64,000 nucleotides of DNA from Isoperla grammatica (Eukaryota > Arthropoda > Insecta > Plecoptera > Perlodidae): assembly GCA_945910005.1 (NCBI GenBank), contig OX246739.1:5238001-5302000 (forward strand), given 5' to 3'. Within the stretch, counting starts at the first letter, position 1, and every line of letters starts with the position of its first letter. Position numbers and translations under genes: made by a program. This document shows positions 58,267 through 64,000 of this stretch, piece after piece. Below the pieces are notes generated by a model, which was given only the letters and a program-made list of their open reading frames with translations, did not search any database and was not told where the DNA came from.

Positions 58267-59003
58267 GTTTACAAGAGTCCCCTACACTAGTAACCAAATG
58301 TTACCGCAAACTTGGTAAACATTTACGCTACAAGACTCCACGCGTATCCTTGCTTGTTGGCCTTGTCCAAACAATCTCTAGACCAACATACGATTATACT
58401 TCTGTTAGGATTTTGATGATCATATAGCTTATAGTCCCCAAACTCAAACAGTTTACTACAAACATTCGCAGCCAGTGTATATACACATTTCGATACGTTA
58501 CTCGTGGGTCTTGTTCATATCCAGAGCGTGGACCGTATCAACATAGCTGCTCGCATATACAACCGCACGTATACAGTTTATATCACAACACTGAATCTAA
58601 ACGTTCGACCGCGGTGTTTGATTCATTCAACCTCCCGGGGGTCGACGGGTAACTCTCCTAGTCTCGGTGGTCGACAGTCGGACCGACGATCTGGCCGGGC
58701 GAACGTGTTTCTTAGCCTGAGCTCCGTAAAATGAGAACTGATTGAGAAGATCTGCGCCACAAGAAACGTTTGAGAAGAGAGAAAGAGAAGAGCGCCGAGA
58801 TGGGTGGATGACGTTTGTCGAGGGAGACAGAACACAGGGACGATAGAGACGGGGAACTTCACAGGATACGTGGTTAGAACTTAGTTTCAAAGGATTCAGA
58901 GTAGGAGGAGCTAAATACAGAGAGATGCGTGGAAGCAATGGACAACACGTGGTAGTCACGTGTGGGAGGCTGTGTAGATCACTTCCCCCCCCAGCGATAG
59001 CGT

Positions 59004-59072
59004 CTTTATAATGATAATAACTATGACGACCAGCAGCCAATCACGGGCCGGCGTCGCGGAGAGGCCCCGCCC
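59004..59072 (-). promoter_or_regulatory. FoxF core promoter: GC box, CCAAT, TATA
   Basis: On the minus strand, reading toward FoxF: GGGCGGGG (59065-59072), ATTGG, an inverted CCAAT box (59037-59041), and TATAAAG (59004-59010). Spacing and order fit a Pol II promoter with a start near 58975, giving a 5' UTR of about 700 nt if it is unspliced. Two CACGTG E-boxes lie just downstream at 58946 and 58957. Confidence 0.5.
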
Positions 59073-59178
59073 ACGGGATAAATGTAGCTATGATTTCAAT
59101 GGCGGTGTGGCGACTTCGTTTTATATTGAAAGATAGTTTCGTGCAACTATTTAATTCGACGTTTTTCTTAGTGTCTAA

Positions 59179-59293
59179 ATGACAGAAATTAGTGCGAAGC
59201 TAAAGTACGTGCTCCTGTGTAAAATGGGAAATTATTTCTACGTTTCTACTACGTGTATTGTGATTATGTTCAGTCATTCGTTGCTGAGTCAAG
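59179..59293 (+). CDS. Candidate first exon of a secreted or membrane protein
   Basis: An in-frame pair of ATGs (59179 and 59224). The second starts MGNYFYVSTTCIVIMFSHSL, a plausible signal peptide, and the exon ends LLSQ-G|GTGAGT in phase 1 with a perfect donor. A phase-1 intron right after a signal peptide is common in secreted proteins. TTTATATT at 59120-59127 is a possible TATA box about 55 bp upstream of the first ATG. The gene would be divergent from FoxF. No downstream exon is certain; one possible terminal exon is at 61443-61507. Confidence 0.35.
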
Positions 59294-61442
59294 GTGAGTT
59301 GTAAGCATAATAAAGTAAGCTGATACGTTTTATTGCATTCCGTCGAAATAGGAATTATTGATAAATAATTAATGAAAAAATGTTCTAAACCTGAGAGAGT
59401 TACACAAGTTGCAAGCAGTCTTGGGAAAGAACGCATTTTTAGGAACGCGTTTTTTTTTTAACATCACGAACTTGCACCCTAAACGTTTCCAGTTGATATT
59501 TTGTGGAAACTTACTTAACTGTTTTACAACAACTGCAACAAAACAAAACGACTCCACAATATCGCAACAGTGGTTTAACCACGAATCCTGGACCGTCTTC
59601 TTAGGGGATATTTTAACGTGGAACTCCGCGTATTTTGTGCAGGTCTAAATCTGTGTTTGTGCTGTATCAAAATTACAATAATTACATACAAACAGTCATA
59701 ACTGGTAATTAAATAATGTTTGGCTTATCAGGGGGAGCTTCCCTCTTTAGTGAGGCTGACCGTAGGGATCGAATTCCTCGACCATTGCTTTGCATCGATA
59801 AGCTATATACAAAACACTCGTGATTTATATGCGCTTAGAATCTTACTTATAGATGATGATTTTCGCATAGCCAACACCAATAACATTGAATCAACCCATA
59901 ATCAGGAATTCAATTTCGGTACCTGTTCAGCCAAGAAATATTTCAGTAAAGAGCAATTTTAAAAATTTCGAGATGTAAATTCGCTTACACCTCTTACTTT
60001 ATCGTTGTGGACACGGCCGTAAAACGTTGCAATTGATACTAAACTGCAACCAGTAGATTAGGTATGGCAGAACCACAATATCAAGGAATTATTTAATTAA
60101 TTCGTTGGTGCATCAAATTATTCAAAGTGTTGTAGCTATGTTTAATTTAATATTTCAATAGTTATTCTAGAGCAAACATGGGTTTTGTTTACCACTAACG
60201 ATATCTGCAACATTTTTGTGTGTATAGGCTAATAAAATATATGCAATATCACCTGCACAAAACTTATAACACCACAATTAATATCAAAACATGTCATTTT
60301 AATAGTTTATGTGGGGGTGGGGAGGGTTCTCACATTTTTTTGTTGCATCCCCCAAGGTAATTCAATATTCATTGGTAAGCCATCTGAACTGATAAGAAAA
60401 AGTCGAGGCACAAAGTATGACGCATCTGTCATTATGAACTATATTGAATACATGCACTGCTAACACACTTTTCAATAGGTCTATACCTGTAAAGTTAGGA
60501 GAGAAATGCTTAGACGTATGGGGTAAATCAAGCAAGTGTTCATCATACACAACTCACTGTATAATGTATGATGCTAATTGAAAGCTAATGGGATGTATTT
60601 GTTTTGAAATCACACTCTCAGTTTGACGTGGCTCACTCAGGCAACTACCCGCTTAGGTTTTATAACAAAGCGGTTTAGTGAATCAACCTTATCTAAACCT
60701 TGATGTATATTTACTTATGACAGGTTGTTGAGTTGGTTTGTGTAACATTAACGGCTATTTGTTACTTTAACTATTACTAGCAGCTAATAAGAAAGTAAGT
60801 TTAGCTAATAACTTGTTTTGACCAGTTAGTTGAAACACCAGCTAGAAGAAATCGCGATATTGTACGATTTAATTTCGTTCCCGAAATCGCGATTTTTCTG
60901 TCGATCGTTTGATTTCGTTCCAAGCCCATTCTTTGGTTTACCCGAGGTCAAAACTCATATTCTCACTCATTATATTATACACTGTTGAATATAAAATTGT
61001 AGGGGACTTAATCACGATTTAAAAAACTTAATTGTGTTGAATTAATTCCACCGCGATTAAATCACGATTAATCGTGACTTATTTTTTATCTTATGATTAT
61101 CAATTTACATAATCATACCGTATCCTTTGTTATAATACGAGATTATCAAATCGGTTATTAAAAAACAAACACATATTAATACATAGGAAATGCATTGTCT
61201 TCTAGCACTCTTCACGATTGTTCGTGATAAATATCCTATTAACGTATAATTTCAGGACTAACAGTTTAGTGAAACTGGGTCTTAATCAAACCCTCTCCGA
61301 ATCCTCTGCACACATTTTCCCTCCACTTTACTATTAATTATGAATGTATTTGTAAGTGTAACCGACCTCGACCTCCCACAAGGACCAGGCTTACTACTTA
61401 CACTACACGGGTCACACATAAATATGGCTTGACCTGTTTCAG

Positions 61443-61507
61443 GGGTGCTTGACTGCTTGAGGAAGATCTTCGGTGGTCTGCATAAGTTCTCCGTCCTCTT
61501 CAAGTAA
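61443..61507 (+). CDS. Possible short terminal exon (very uncertain)
   Basis: After an acceptor-like GACCTGTTTCAG, the phase that would fit the 59179-59293 exon reads VLDCLRKIFGGLHKFSVLFK and then TAA. The same DNA on the minus strand also gives a protein-like frame (GTLLEEDGELMQTTEDLPQA, stop at about 61433), so the coding strand is unclear and either frame may be chance. Confidence 0.12.
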
Positions 61508-62612
61508 TGTACCACGTGCGCTTTCAGCCTTCATGGGACCATCCCAGCATCGCCAACAGGACGAAGCTATTTATTAGACAGTGCCATTAAGACACTTCAA
61601 ACCTATTTAGCTCATAAGACTTGTTAATTAGGGTTCAACGTGCCTCCCCTCCCCTGACTTTCCGTGTGATCCCGAACAAAGTGCAAGAAAATACATTGAC
61701 TCTACGAGAGTTATATATTGTGTGTTTACGTTATACTAATGTGGACTGTTTCTTTATCGTTTGTGTATAAAAAATAGTATAAGTAAGTATAAATAATAAT
61801 ATTTATGATGTCTTCATTACTTTTTAAATGTCACATTAGATCATAATGTAGTGCGCAGTTATATGCTATCATTGACTTTTGTTTTTATTATGCGATTTAT
61901 CGTCACCCGTGCGTTCTTCAGTGGGCTCATGCCTGGTGCTCTGGGGTTCATAGGCTAATAATGTACAGCGTGTTATGTCTAATAAGGGTAATAAGCCCCC
62001 AATCGTAGTCTAGACAATGTGTTGGCACAGAGTGGCAGTTAGTCTGTACAATAGATAGAATGTTACGCGTATACGCATTGTAGCGTGTCATTCTTTAAAC
62101 AGCGCGTTCGATATAGCAATGCTGGTCGGGATTGGAAGTTCCCCCCCTCCCCCAAACAATGCGTGAATTTCACAAATTATATGTATTTCTAGCAAAACTT
62201 GAATGTTATTTGATTTTCTTGTAATTTCTCCATAAAAGTACACGCGTATTTGGTAGAATTGGTTAAGTATTTTAATATTATGCATTTCAACCCAGAAATA
62301 AATGGGGCGAAAGCACAAATGAAAAATTATTTTCTGTTGTTTTAGTCATATTGTGAATTGTCTGTAATAACTCATAATACTGTGATCATGTACTGAGTTT
62401 AACTCTATTACAAAGTTAGCACTGTCAATAATCATTAATTGTACCAACTTATGCAGTAGATATCAAGAAATGGTCTCGGCTTCTGGTATTGCCGTGCATG
62501 ACTTAGCTTGTAACGAATGCAACCACTCACTTGCGTCGCAGATTGTAAGACTTAGAAGAATTTACGTTGAACAAATAGTGTTGCAGAAGAAAAACAAATA
62601 ATCTTATGCTGA

Positions 62613-62775
62613 GGTCCAAATTCACTAACTTCGTTAAGCTCCGATTTAGTAATCTCGGTTCGGTAACCAGTGTTTCAACAAATATTATATTCAAAATGCA
62701 TGAGAGTCGCCATGTTTGTTGATAGCAACTCTCCGATCACCGGTTAATCGGGGATAACAAATATGGTGAAACCAT
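62613..62775. mobile_element. PIF/Harbinger-like MITE, second copy
   Basis: It starts GGTCCAAATTCACTAACTTC and shares with 24477-24643 the blocks CCGATTTAGTAATCTC, GTTTCAACAAA, AAAATGCATG and ATCACCGG, ending in TATGGTGAAACC. The right end is degraded. Confidence 0.6.
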
Positions 62776-64000
62776 TTTCTCGATTTTCAATTTTCTAATT
62801 GGTCAAACTAATACGTACGAGCTTGACAAGACTGGTGTAGTTAACCCGATTTTAGAAACCAGTCCACCACCATTAGTCTTACCCTCCAGTCAACTAGCCC
62901 ATTCGTCGCAGCGCCAGGCCTGAAAGCTCCGAAGATAAATTGCAAGCCTGGTTAGTATCCGTCGATAGTTGGTCTGTTCTTAACCGTACAAATTCCAAGC
63001 GTAGTTCGGAAGTTAATATCATCATCGCCTCGTTAAGAGGGTTAAATAGCTAAACAAATCGCTGCCCCGATCCCGCGGTTCTGCGGATACCCTCGAACAT
63101 CGTGTAAACATGACATTTGTTTACATCTCAGTGTAAACAACCATACCCTATCACACCTCGTTCGCCAGTGACATGACAATATGACGACCGTAAATTAATG
63201 GATACCTTGAAAGAATCTGTAAACATAACATGGGTGGTTTACAAGATTATGCCTGTACTATTGGTAGTAAGTAGCATTGCCATATGTAACAAAAATAACA
63301 TACGTAAACAAAGTTATAAGGTTATCTCTATAAGGGATATATGACCCCAACTGGAATCGAGTTGTCAGCATGCGTTGTCGTTTTGATGGAACCGGCACCT
63401 CCACCATTTCTGCAATCCTGATCACTTATTTCAATCGTAGTTTAGATGTGAATTCCCGAGGGGTTTTAACTTTTAAGGGGAAAGACTGCCTCTAGTAAGT
63501 ATATCTAGTAATGTACCGTAGTGAAAAAGGATATATGCATAAAGGAATTACCCTGTTTGTAGGAGAAATTAATGTAATGTTTTACATTAATTGCTCGCGC
63601 GTCGAAGATGATTGTTTATATTTTATCAATATATTAGCTGACTAACTCCAACGATGGATTATATTTTTACTATAAATATGCTTTTTCAAGTATTACTGTC
63701 CCATTTACCGAAGAAACCGATCTCTAGAATTAAATTTATTTTTTATTTTTTTTATTTTTACATTTCTGTTCCCTGTTGAGACCCTTATGACACAACGTGA
63801 TGCGTGAGCCTATGACACTCCAAAGATTATAAGGAAGCCAACAATGAACTTTCCGTCAAAACTCTGTGTCTTTTTAGTAGAATTTTTAACGAAGTAGTAA
63901 TCACAAATACTACACTTGTGCTATAAATACAATGATTCTTTTGAAAGTCGTACTATCTAACTGAACTAAATAAAGAGAGAGATTCTCGCAGAAAAGTAAA

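Larger units (their letters stand above)
59294..64000. other. Right-hand flank, mostly without recognised genes
   Basis: About 4.7 kb, AT-rich. It holds a Harbinger-like end (GTTTAGTGAAACTGGGTC, 61262-61282), the second Harbinger-like MITE at 62613-62775 and a patch of TCACGATT/AATCGTG repeats near 61010-61080. If the 59179-59293 exon is real, part of this is its first intron. Confidence 0.5.

Noticed and set aside
57649..58290. 213-codon plus-strand frame opposite FoxF
   Set aside because: It is antisense to the forkhead exon and open only because of high GC; the minus frame has the full conserved domain.

Overview
The window is nuclear DNA from an animal, most likely an invertebrate and probably marine. 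It has intron-rich genes with GT-AG splice sites, about 1-5 kb between or inside genes, many short transposon relics and tRNA-derived SINE-like repeats, long poly-C/poly-G tracts, and a scattered palindromic octamer (TAGGCCTA). I could not assign a phylum from sequence alone.

Three conserved genes can be assembled exon by exon, all on the minus strand. (1) Positions 217-2977 hold the N-terminal part of a membrane adenylyl cyclase: four exons giving a cytoplasmic N-terminus, six membrane helices and the helix before the first catalytic domain. The catalytic domains lie beyond the left edge. (2) Positions 26438-37629 hold a complete importin-4 (IPO4): 16 exons whose phases all agree, giving 1,080 residues. 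(3) Positions 51946-58266 hold a complete two-exon FoxF forkhead gene of 385 residues with a 5.2-kb intron. A GC box, inverted CCAAT box and TATA box lie upstream of it at 59004-59072.

Between the genes the DNA is mostly repeats. Positions 12404-21764 appear to be one 9.4-kb hAT-like transposon, with an 8-bp target duplication and matching ends. Its right half is a tandem array of a ~1.48-kb unit, each full unit carrying two tRNA-like promoter modules. Positions 21765-26437 are intergenic with two short DNA-transposon relics. Positions 37630-44518 are intergenic with a 62-bp tandem repeat. Positions 44519-46060 are a 55-bp minisatellite of about 28 copies that is open in all three plus-strand frames. 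Positions 46061-51700 are intergenic and include a candidate small secreted-protein gene (49895-50200, minus).

To the right of FoxF, a plus-strand candidate first exon with a signal peptide (59179-59293) is arranged head-to-head with FoxF and may share its promoter region. Nothing else certain is visible to 64000. Two of the three conserved genes show local exon duplications: a 136-bp unit repeated over an adenylyl cyclase exon and its donor site, and a 122-bp unit repeated over the FoxF stop-codon region.
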